From Phoronis australis (Eukaryota; Phoronida; Phoronidae), in contig NMRA01000420.1 in NCBI GenBank assembly GCA_002633005.1, forward strand, positions 288,070 through 352,069: 64,000 bases of DNA, read 5' to 3'. Both the position numbers and the translations under genes were made by a program. Position 1 is the stretch's first letter. Every line of letters begins with the position of its first letter. Shown here one piece after another: positions 36,001 through 43,226 of the stretch. Below the pieces are notes generated by a model that was not told the origin of the DNA, searched no databases, and worked only from the letters and a program-made list of their open reading frames with translations.

Positions 36001-39000
36001 ATACGTTAGTGTGACATATGAACGTAACCCAGCACCAATGTGTCATATCCACGGAAGCAAGAGTTTCTTGTACAAACTTATGGCATTACTCTTGCTTCCC
36101 TGATGTCCCGCAGAAAGTAAAGAGAGCCACCGTGTGGTCAAATATACTAAATTGTCACAACCACCACAAATGCAACGCCTCGCCATTCCTTGTATTTTAA
36201 GCATTTTAGCCTACATTGAGTGGTGATTTGATAGATTTGTCTCTTAAAGCATTCTTGCGTCATCCCTCTACTCTCTTCAAGGCAGTAAACTGTCAAATGT
36301 AACAAACCTTTAGGTTTTACTGTCCAACTGTAAAAGTACATGGTGTATTACTGTAGGAGGTCAGACAGCTGAGGTGAATGCATGCAGACAGTAAAGTGTT
36401 CAATTTAGTGACTTGTAAGTAGTTTCCAAATAATTGCCAATTGCAAGTTTTCAACAGTCGATGGACCACTGACTATGATTCTTCTGCTGATTGAATTTCA
36501 TGAATAGTCACTTTTTGCTTTTAGGGCTTCTTAGATATACCTCCAAAAGATGTCTTTGAAGAAATAGCATACAACTTTGAAAATCAACTGTCTTGGAACA
36601 GCACAGTATTAGCTGCAGAGGTGAGCTCAACAAAGGGGATGTTAATGAATCAGGTGCTGCCTCTTCTGGTCGAGNTAAATTGTGATTGTAAAGTGTTCAA
36701 TTTAGTGACGTGTAAATGGTGATTGTAAAGTGTTCAATTTAGTGACGTGTAAGTGGTGATTGTAAAGTGTTCAATTTAGTGAGGTGTAAGTGGTGATTGT
36801 CTCTGTGCAAAGCTCATGCTTGGGAATTAATATGTAAAGCGGCATGTCCTAGATTTCCGATTAACACAAGAAAATTGCCAAAAATCATAGGTCACTTATT
36901 GAAATAATCATTGGGGATGGGTCTACCAAACCCTTTTAGCCTGTTAGGGTCCTGTATAAGGTTCTGCTACAAATACAAATGCACTTGCTATGGTCAGGCC
37001 AGTATGTACCATATAGCCCATTAGGGTCCTGTATAAGGTTCTGCTACAAATACAATGCACTTGCTATGATCAGGCCTGCACATACCATTATAGCCTTTTA
37101 GGGTCCTGTATAAGGTTATGCTACAAATACAATGCACTTGCTATGATCAGGCCAGTACGTACGATACAGTTTTTTATAGCCAACACTGCCATCGATAAAA
37201 ATTCTTTTCAAATTTTGAATTAAATATTAATTACATTCGGTAAGTGTCGCATATACCGCCAGAGATTTGTCAAATGCTTGCCAAGGCCAAAAGTGAGATT
37301 TAGTTTCCAAATAATTGCCAATTGCAAGTTTTCAACAGTCGATGAACCACTGACTATGGTTCTTCTGTTAGAAAAAGGCTGAAACATCGTATGGTTCAGC
37401 GAATTTGTGAGTCACTGAAACAGCATATAATATCAACTTATTGTAACAGTTTCTAATTATCCCAGTTCAGTTTTACGACTTGTTTATATTTGTCTGTGAG
37501 TATGACTGAATAAATTTTTCAAAAAAGAAAAAATCTTTTCATGTGCATTTGTGCACTGGTTCACTATCTCGGGGAATATCATACGTGTTACCTTGTATCA
37601 TGTCCCCTTGGTGCTGATTACTTTTCATGGTCGAGGTCAAAATCAACAAATAGGATTTCAGATATGACCAGAAATGCTGACCAATGAGTTCACCAGTTTG
37701 GTGGTACTGATTGAATTTCATAAATAATCACTTTTTGCTTTCAGGGTTTCATAGATATACCTCCAAAAGATGTCTTTGAAGAAATAGCATACAACTTTGA
37801 AAATCAACTGTCTTGGAACAGCACAGTATTAGCTGCAGAGGTGAGCTCAACAAAGGGGATGTTAATGAATCAGGTGTCGAGTCATTCATCCATACGTGTT
37901 CAGTTTTCAAGCAAACAGTAAATTAGGCACCAAGTATATGATTTGGCAATAGTCTGATATAACGTGCCCGTATTCTGAGAACCAGTTTGATGCCTGTTAT
38001 TTATTGGAGAAAACTGGTTCTCAAAATTCGGGCACGCTATATCAGACCATTACCTATGACTTGATAATGTTATGATACATGTATGTTGAAGCAGGGAAGG
38101 TGACTCTGTGTTGGTCGCAGAAACTAGAGATTCGTTTTCTCTATGATTTATTTATAATTTTTAACACAAGTGTTCCCTTCTGTTTACATGTACCTATCCG
38201 TAGTATGGGAATGTGCTGAACATAAGCCTTGAAGATTGTAACATAATTGTAGATCATACAACGCATAGATCAGTCTACAGATGTAACATACAACATTGCC
38301 GCAGAGGCTATGGGTGGCATGGTGTCGACTCGAGACTTTGTAAATGTGCGTCACTGGGCGGAGAGGGACGGGGCATACATCCTGGCTGGTGTGGCAGCTG
38401 AACACCCGTCTAAACCTGAGTTCAAAGAACATATCAGAGGCGAGAACAAGACTGGGGCTTGGATTGCCAAACCATTCAACGGTAACCTAATGCAGACAGA
38501 GTTCACCTGGCTAATGAACGTCAACTTAAAGGTAAGTAATTTGTGCGTGAAGTTTAAATTCGTAACAAAATAGAGAGCATGAGGATGACAGACAAAGAAT
38601 TGAGACATTTGACCATTACCTACGGAAGAATGACCTGTGTAACCTAACAACCAATTGGGAACCATGGATAAAATAAATGGTTCCATGTGAACACTGCTTA
38701 TGCCATGACGGTGTTCTCTTGTTCAGTCGTAGAGGGTTGTGAGCGTGTGATAACATCTAGCTCCATTGTTAACTGCCAAGTACAGTCTTTTGTCTGGTAT
38801 GACAACAGGCAGGCCAATTATCAGACCACGTGTGAACACAGTCAAACCCAGAGCGAGTTGGTACGTTCGGGAATTAGAATAGATTGTCGTAACTTTTGTT
38901 GTAGTTGGGCGATTTTGGCGATTCAAAAACTAAACATGATCAGCATTTGACGAGGAATTCAGAAATGCTGTTGGTTTATGTTCAAATATGTTATAACTTA

Positions 39001-39642
39001 ACGTTTGTTTTAAACACCTCAGCCCATTCAGGCTAGATAAGATCTTATTGGAGATTAGAGCAATTATCGAACAAAAGAGAGGTGGCCCTCCAACCATAAA
39101 TGCAAGAATGGAGTTAATCAGTTGTGTAAGATATTGGCTACAGGGGTCATCTTCCCAAGTTGTTGTTGGGCTATAGAATCGAACAAGTTGTCTTTGCCAT
39201 TTGTGGTGTATATCAGTGCTATGCACTTTTCTCAATTTCAGTAACTGTTGTGTTGGCGCTGACTACTGGAACGTAATCCAATAAGCCGGGAACCATCTGT
39301 GCAACATTTTTTCACTTTAATATGTAATCGGTATCAGAGGAAGGTGTTGGGCTAAATGTTGATATTGCTATTTACTACTTTAGTTCCTGTTCTGCTCACT
39401 TGGTGTCCTCATATTGCATTAATTCCTGTTCTGCTCACTTGGTGTCCTCATATTGCATTAATTCCTGTTCTGCTCACTTGGTGTCCTCACATTACATGAT
39501 ATCATCTTGTTGACAGGGCTGGCTACCACAGGGCCTAATTGACCAGGCCTTGTCTGGAGTAATGAAAGACTTCTTGAAGGCACTTCAGTCAAGGTGTGCA
39601 CAAATAAAAGAAGAGCGCTATGGTGCAACACAGTACAGCTGA
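20943..39642 (+). CDS. STARD3: StAR-related lipid transfer protein 3 (MLN64), complete, 12 coding exons
   Basis: Exons: 20943-21031, 23925-24072, 26837-26908, 29345-29422, 30255-30308, 32092-32287, 33678-33779, 34176-34267, 35320-35478, 36525-36620 or 37745-37840, 38253-38531, 39517-39642. All GT-AG, all phases join; 1491 nt, 496 residues with one copy of exon 10 (human protein 445). Residues 48-204 form the four-helix MENTAL domain (helices near 59-77, 98-120, 127-146, 177-196) that anchors the protein in late endosomes. Residues 236-253 carry a phospho-FFAT motif (NFYSPYESPTGSDDE) for VAP binding at the ER. Residues about 282-490 form the START sterol-binding domain. Together they make an endosome-ER tether that moves cholesterol. 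The START domain separates it from STARD3NL, which lacks one. Odd points: duplicated exon 10 and a Pro/Thr-rich 20-residue expansion in the loop before the last helix. The first non-coding exon was not identified. Confidence 0.94.
21190..21420 (+). repeat. Dispersed repeat family C, copy 1
   Basis: Shares with 27785-27980 the blocks GTTAACAG.AAAAAT, GGTGGCAAAATTCTAATTAC, TTCTGCC.AGC.GTCATGA and TTCATTTTGTCTG-like end. Both are in STARD3 introns. Confidence 0.65.
22050..23240 (+). repeat. Decayed dispersed repeat, about 430-bp subunits
   Basis: Two to three diverged subunits: each has an ACGAC...ACCGGTGTGCCCCCTAGT block, then TTTTTTA-rich text, a CTCTGTATCTTCAAAGGTCC block, an ATAGGCATCTATTAGTGAG block and a CACCTAGTGGCCATTTTT block (22250-22400 versus 22690-22840). 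Lies in the first coding intron of STARD3. A related copy lies at 241-1490. Confidence 0.6.
23925..24072 (+). CDS. STARD3: STARD3 exon 2 (MENTAL helix 1)
   Basis: Encodes SSVMMPPVEVIEDPHVTKCC, then the family signature VRRTFCLVVLFDLVLTFILW LLYTE in two parts (basic VRRTF followed by the first membrane helix). Acceptor TTTGCAG, donor GTAAAT, phase 0 out. Confidence 0.95.
24230..24700 (+). repeat. Dispersed repeat family B, longest copy
   Basis: The first half matches 35845-36195 (AAACCACC..TT, TGACAAATRACT, CATATGAACGTA). The second half matches 14980-15220 (TGTCCCGATTTT, CGACCAATAAATG, TCAGC.AATT). No coding frame seen. Confidence 0.6.
24700..26340. other. STARD3 intron, nothing recognised
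   Basis: A phrase GTCAAACATCCGCAGATGTC at about 25496 resembles the SINE body at 16171, so a decayed SINE is possible. Otherwise empty. Confidence 0.4.
26346..26577 (+). repeat. Tandem duplication, about 117-bp unit
   Basis: 26346-26462 and 26463-26577 share ACTTGATGCCCTAATAATGT, CATCAATGTTTTTTGTGAAG and ACTACTCCACACCTGCT. In the STARD3 intron before exon 3. Confidence 0.9.
26837..26908 (+). CDS. STARD3: STARD3 exon 3
   Basis: Encodes LALRESFMEEVENYDFRASM then FDIV, the luminal loop and start of membrane helix 2. The EVENYDFRASMFD stretch matches the MENTAL pattern. A 45-bp satellite begins only about 30 bp after the donor GTGAGT. Confidence 0.92.
26938..27780 (+). repeat. 45-bp satellite, about 19 copies
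   Basis: Unit CAATACAAAAGTAATCATAC then AAAATGACATTGATGATATACAGTG. Because 45 is divisible by 3 and the unit lacks stops in several frames, it gives long open frames on both strands; these are not genes. Variants alternate CATAC/CAGAC and ACAGTG/ACATTG between copies. Confidence 0.97.
27785..27980 (+). repeat. Dispersed repeat family C, copy 2
   Basis: Second copy, directly after the 45-bp satellite; the phrase GGTGGCAAAATTCTAATTAC is identical in both. Confidence 0.65.
29345..29422 (+). CDS. STARD3: STARD3 exon 4
   Basis: Encodes WMACGRFFILILSYALFRSQ KPWFVA in one run, membrane helix 2 and the short RxxxPWF loop before helix 3. Acceptor GTTTTAG, donor GTGAGT; 26 codons, phase 0 on both sides. 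Confidence 0.93.
30255..30308 (+). CDS. STARD3: STARD3 exon 5
   Basis: Encodes VSTLLTCTYVIVKLFLYS, membrane helix 3. Acceptor TTTTACAG, donor GTGAGT; 18 codons. Confidence 0.92.
30394..30598 (+). repeat. 14-bp GC-rich minisatellite, about 14 copies
   Basis: Unit CCACCCGGCACGTT with variants TATGTA and GCCACG. Much more GC-rich than its surroundings; in the STARD3 intron just after exon 5. Confidence 0.95.
30772..30992 (+). repeat. 31-bp minisatellite, 7 copies
   Basis: Unit GGGATACCCTCCTCCCAAGT then TCCAGAGAATT, copies almost identical. Long open frames here are due to the repeat. Confidence 0.96.
32092..32287 (+). CDS. STARD3: STARD3 exon 6 (loop and MENTAL helix 4)
   Basis: Begins WTDPSPTTPPSLVKWVTATE, then helix 4 KYLLMILLVISSLVLAWVEV and the conserved WLLDFKVLP ending. 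The Pro/Thr-rich start is longer than in vertebrate proteins and carries a possible N-glycosylation sequon (Asn172-Ser-Thr). Donor GTATGT, phase 1. Confidence 0.92.
33678..33779 (+). CDS. STARD3: STARD3 exon 7 (phospho-FFAT motif)
   Basis: Encodes FTVNRPSERTPLLRDNRSNV YQSDNFYSPYESPT as one run. PLLR resembles an acidic-dileucine-type sorting signal and NFYSPYES is the VAP-binding phospho-FFAT core, with Ser240 in the position that must be phosphorylated. Phase 1 on both sides. Confidence 0.92.
34176..34267 (+). CDS. STARD3: STARD3 exon 8 (acidic linker)
   Basis: Encodes GSDDESETFKSARASRGHSR and NISRSGIYTPE. The acidic GSDDESE continues the FFAT region; the rest is a basic, Ser-rich linker. 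Acceptor TTTGCAG, donor GTAAGA. Confidence 0.9.
35320..35478 (+). CDS. STARD3: STARD3 exon 9 (START domain begins)
   Basis: Encodes ELSYIKASSDCLERAWSLHK, DEDGWKAESGDDVCLGIVSS and RKVDKMGKVFRLV: the first helix and two strands of the START fold, with the typical W before a charged turn. 53 codons, donor GTAAGT. Confidence 0.94.
35605..35665 (+). repeat. Purine tract GGGAGGGGGGAAAGA
   Basis: Sixty bases of pure or nearly pure purine with a 15-bp repeated unit, followed by a GTGTGGGTGTTGG repeat (35690-35745). Could form triplex or quadruplex DNA; in the STARD3 intron after exon 9. Confidence 0.85.
35845..36195 (+). repeat. Dispersed repeat family B, second copy
   Basis: Aligns with 24235-24545 in the same order, including TGTCACAACCA.CACAAA and CACCATTCCTTGT-like 3' blocks. 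In the STARD3 intron after exon 9. Confidence 0.6.
36525..36620 (+). CDS. STARD3: STARD3 exon 10, copy A
   Basis: Encodes GFLDIPPKDVFEEIAYNFEN then QLSWNSTVLAAE, the START segment with the conserved W-N. 96 nt, phase 0 on both sides. A second copy lies at 37745-37840. A single N (36675) follows 55 bp downstream. Confidence 0.9.
36664..36800 (+). repeat. 37-bp tandem repeat, 3-4 copies
   Basis: Unit GATTGTAAAGTGTTCAATTT then AGTGACGTGTAAGTGGT. A single related unit sits at 36385-36415, before exon 10 copy A. Contains the N at 36675. Confidence 0.9.
36937..37165 (+). repeat. 77-bp tandem repeat, 3 copies
   Basis: TTAGGGTCCTGTATAAGGTT recurs at 36944, 37021 and 37098, exactly 77 bp apart, between the two copies of STARD3 exon 10. 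Confidence 0.93.
37745..37840 (+). CDS. STARD3: STARD3 exon 10, copy B (duplicate)
   Basis: Differs from copy A at two bases in 96: one silent (GGC/GGT) and one Leu to Ile. Splice sites and about 35-40 bp of flanking intron on each side are also nearly identical. Including both would insert a second 32-residue segment in the START core, so a transcript should use only one. Confidence 0.85.
37931..38062. mobile_element. Fold-back MITE, near-perfect hairpin
   Basis: Left arm ...GTCTGATATAACGTGCCCG..GAGAACCAGTTT and right arm AAACTGGTTCTC...CGGGCACGCTATATCAGAC pair over more than 44 bp around a 20-bp loop containing ATGCCTGTTATTTATTGG. It lies in the STARD3 intron after exon 10 copy B. Sibling hairpins are at 5353-5449 and 11811-11899. 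Confidence 0.75.
38253..38531 (+). CDS. STARD3: STARD3 exon 11 (START core)
   Basis: Acceptor AATTGTAG, donor GTAAGT. Encodes IIQRIDQSTDVTYNIAAEAM, GGMVSTRDFVNVRHWAERDG, the HIRGENKTGAW turn and TEFTWLMNVNLK. The RDFVNVR strand is the most conserved START signature of this subgroup. 93 codons. Confidence 0.95.
38728..39195 (+). repeat. Dispersed repeat, copy 1
   Basis: About 75-80 percent like 56155-56635 over 470 bp (shared AAACTAAACATGATCA, GGCCCTCCAACCATAAATGC, GTTGTTGGGCTATAGAATCG). In the last STARD3 intron. A third partial copy is at 43320-43430 on the minus strand. Confidence 0.8.
39383..39500 (+). repeat. 39-bp tandem repeat, 3 copies
   Basis: TTCCTGTTCTGCTCACTTGG then TGTCCTCATATTGCATTAA. 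The pyrimidine-rich last copy leads into the exon 12 acceptor, so it probably forms part of the branch-point and polypyrimidine region. Confidence 0.93.
39517..39642 (+). CDS. STARD3: STARD3 exon 12 (C-terminal helix and stop)
   Basis: Encodes GWLPQGLIDQALSGVMKDFL then KALQSRCAQIKEERYGATQYS and TGA. This is the long amphipathic lid helix of START domains. Just upstream, a 39-bp tandem repeat occupies the intron end (about 39383-39500). Confidence 0.94.
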   Translation, partial: GWLPQGLIDQALSGVMKDFLKALQSRCAQIKEERYGATQYS

Positions 39643-39866
39643 GGCTCACCACGGGAGAAATACAAGTACTGCGTTAGTGAGGAGATGCCCAGCTGGAGCC
39701 TGACAGACCTCAGATGAAGTGATAGTCAAGCAGGTCAAGCACAGGACTGTTCATATGTTGTGTGTCTGAAGATAGTGGTCAGTGGAGGCCACTAAAATCA
39801 TGCCATACTCCCAACGGATATTAGATGTAATTTTTGTACAAATATGTTAATCTGCAGTTGATTCAA

Positions 39867-39872
39867 AATAAA
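39867..39872 (+). terminator. STARD3: STARD3 polyadenylation signal AATAAA
   Basis: First canonical AATAAA after the stop codon, 225 bp downstream of TGA, followed by an A-rich stretch near 39895. Gives a short 3' untranslated region. Confidence 0.55.
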
Positions 39873-39899
39873 CTGCCAAATATAGGCTTTTTGAACAAA

Positions 39900-42800
39900 A
39901 AAAATTTGCTCCACCCTAAAGAAACATTGTCTCCACAAATTTTAATTCTGAACTTTTTATGAAAAATTGCATTCTAGTTTAATTTTGGGCCTAAAATTGA
40001 TTCTGATGCAGCATTTTTGTGGGCATGTCTTCCAATACTGATATTCTTGTGAAACAAAATTGCCCTTGATTGCATAATTGCACTCTGATGAAGGTTAAGG
40101 TGATCTCCTGTCTCAGTGTTGTTGATGTGAGCTCATTCTGCTAGTAGAAAGTTGTAACCTTTAATGGTGTGCCATGTACTGTAGTGCCATCTTCAGGCAC
40201 CTAGTGGAGTTCTCTTTCATCTTGGGTAGGTAGGTGATGCATGACATGTGACATCACTGATATTTTAAATCCCCACCTGTCACTAGTATGAGTTAGCGAC
40301 ATGTCCTTGCCAACCGCCAGGCTGAATACCTACCTGTCACAATTCTGAGTTGGTGACATGCGGCTACCTACTACTTTTATGAGCGCTGAGTCATCTGTAA
40401 TTACTTTATCACTGCAGAGTCGTGTATAAAGAAATTTCTGTCTCTGTGCCAAGTACAGAGCTTAATTATAGCCTAGAAATCAATACATGCATATGAGAGG
40501 GAGATTCAAAAATGTTGCCCACATGTTTGCTTCTTGAAAATTTTATTTTTAAGGAAATGACTGCCAGTTTTTACAAATTGAAACAGCTATAAGTGGATTT
40601 AGAGTTCTACGAAATTACAAAAAAAAACAACATAGGTCTGTTTTATTGCCTGTTCAAAATTTGCTTTAAGTGCCCACCCTTTTGCTATTTTGGGGTAACT
40701 GCATGTAGTCCATTGTGGCTTAGAATTTTGCATATGATTGTAAATCATGGATGTTGCTTACGGACAATCCTTTCGACCTATTCTTTTGTGTTACAGAAAC
40801 CTTTGCACTGTTCAAAATGCAGTTTGGACAGTCAGGCCAAAGCATCGCATTATTGTCCATTGTTTTTCAGTTTTATTGTCACTTTTTGGCCTTTGTTGGT
40901 TTGAATATATGTGTGGTCATTCAGAATTCTGAGTGTTATATTGCGATAATTGGCAAGTTTTGGGGAGCTTGAGGGTGAAAAATGGGCTTTAGAACATGTC
41001 TGGAGTATAGTGTTAACATACCTTGCTACTCCAAGGTTAGGCTAGGCGAGGTTCCTACTCCCAGCCAAGCAGCAAGTAAGCTGGAGTCAAATGAGTGTGT
41101 ACATATTGGTTAGAAAGTACTGTGCCTGTAATTATTGCCACCAAATTAGGTTTACTGCATTGGAAACACAAAAAGATATGGCGATGCACTGTCTGAAGGT
41201 GATGGGGTGAGTGGGGTGTAATTTGTTAGGGCAAGTTATAAGTCACCAGGGGTTCATAGTGGTTCCAGAAAGTTGGAGTCACCGGGCATACAGTTTATGT
41301 TGCACTTGATTGGTTCATACAGAGATTTATGAGGAGAATGTCACCCAAAAAATAGGGATAGAACACTCTCGGATTTGTGATGTTACTTGTCGAAAGATCC
41401 TGTTTATAGAAATATTCCAAACAGCATTGAGGAGCTGAAGAGAGAAATCACTGTGAAAACCAGCAACATATGCCTCAACATTTTTCTTCGAATTCATTTT
41501 ACTTGTCACCAGTAGGAGTGTTGTAAACATTATGTTACACACCTAGATCTAGTTTCTAGCAGGAAATAAAACGATAACGAATGAAGATTACTTTTGCATT
41601 TTGATAGAAATGTGATCCACTGGAGTAGATTTGATTTCTCAAGTTTAGCTGTGATCTCTTAATTTTTATTCTAGAAGCAAAAATGTGGGCCGATGATATT
41701 TAAGTCACCCTATACCTTGCAAGCTTAGTGATTTACAATCTACATTATTGCTTTGTGCGTCATTCACGTTGTGTTGTCTCATTTTTACAAGATCAGAAAT
41801 AAATATTTTTGTAGATACCATTTTGTCACTAATATGTTGCTCATTTTTAAAAACAAGCTGAAATATTCGGAAATTCGTTTGACTAAGTTAACGTGTGGAC
41901 GTCATCAGGGACCTCCTGTCACCTCCCGTGCCAAGACGATGACGTCACTGAGCCCGCATGTAGCAATGGGGGTGTTGGTTTCGGTTTCATTATCTCATGA
42001 AATTACACTGTGCATGCGCGCACCCAGGGGGGGNGATGTTACAAAGGCTATTTCAACTTCAGCATCCAGAAGTGGGGGTGGGTGTGGGTGTGGGTGTGGG
42101 GGTGAGGTACAATGGGTAATTGTACTTACAAAGTATCATGAACTAACACAAGATGAATCATAGGATCAGTACAAAAGTGAGAATGGAATTTTACTGTAAC
42201 TTGTTTTCAAGTGTGATGGCGAATTTGCTGGGCTGGGAACCCGAGTCCCTGGTGCTGGCTGACCAGGATTGATATACGAAAAACAGCTCCGATCTTTTGG
42301 CTGTTTTGCAGACCATTCGAGAATAACATTGACTATACGTGTATGATTTGCGACATAAATCGGACAGAGCTGTCGAAATGTCCCAAGTACCACACATTCG
42401 AACTAAAGAATTTTTAGAAAATTGTACGTTTGTCGGAGTGGTCGGAAGGACATCACACGCACTGCATCAAGTGACCGATGATGGGTTTTGATCTATAGAA
42501 AATGTTTAAACCGGCTAGCCGTTCCCAACAGAGGACTCCTAAACAGTTTTACCAGCGATTTTCCATTCTGTGGATGCTTCTAGGGAGCCATTGAGAGCGA
42601 ACACTGAACCCCGCCACGTTTGTGTTTTGTGTGTCATGGTTACTACGCTAAAATGCAGACTTGCTTTAAAACAGAAAAAAAATGGTGGAAATAGCGTTTG
42701 ATCATGAACCAGGACATCCAAACTCGCCAGAAATTCGTGTTTACCTTTGATCATTTGCCCGAACAATTTGCCCCGACCCTTTAAAAAAATAAACCATTTT

Positions 42801-43020
42801 AACTTTTATTATCTAGTCAAATGGGTTTGGTATGAGAATTAACTTCGTAATAAACTTTAATCGATCAAATTCAGCATCAACAAATGTACGTAGCTGAGAA
42901 CACCCATGATTTACCTAGCAAACTTTCAGGTGTTACCAAAACTGGGACAAGCGGATGAAAGAAAATACGATTCACCTGCTACAGTTCACCTCCTGCTGTT
43001 ACTACCGAGATTATTACTAC
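39900..43020. other. Intergenic, downstream of STARD3
   Basis: AT-rich sequence, no gene seen. Contains a GGGTGTGGGTGTG simple repeat (42074-42103) and an N in a G run (42034). Confidence 0.5.
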
Positions 43021-43226
43021 AGGCCCGTAAGCGTTGTGTGTAACACTCCAGTTGACCACCAAAACAACTGCGTCAGTGTCGTCAGGGAGTCGAGGGGCAG
43101 TTAAAGTGTTAGTTTATTCGCAGTTAGCGCAGTTCTGCTGTAGAATTGCAACAACACCAGTGGCTCCACAGTTGGTGGGGTTATTGAAGGCCACTAACTT
43201 TTCTTCTGACGTAAGATCGTTTTCCG

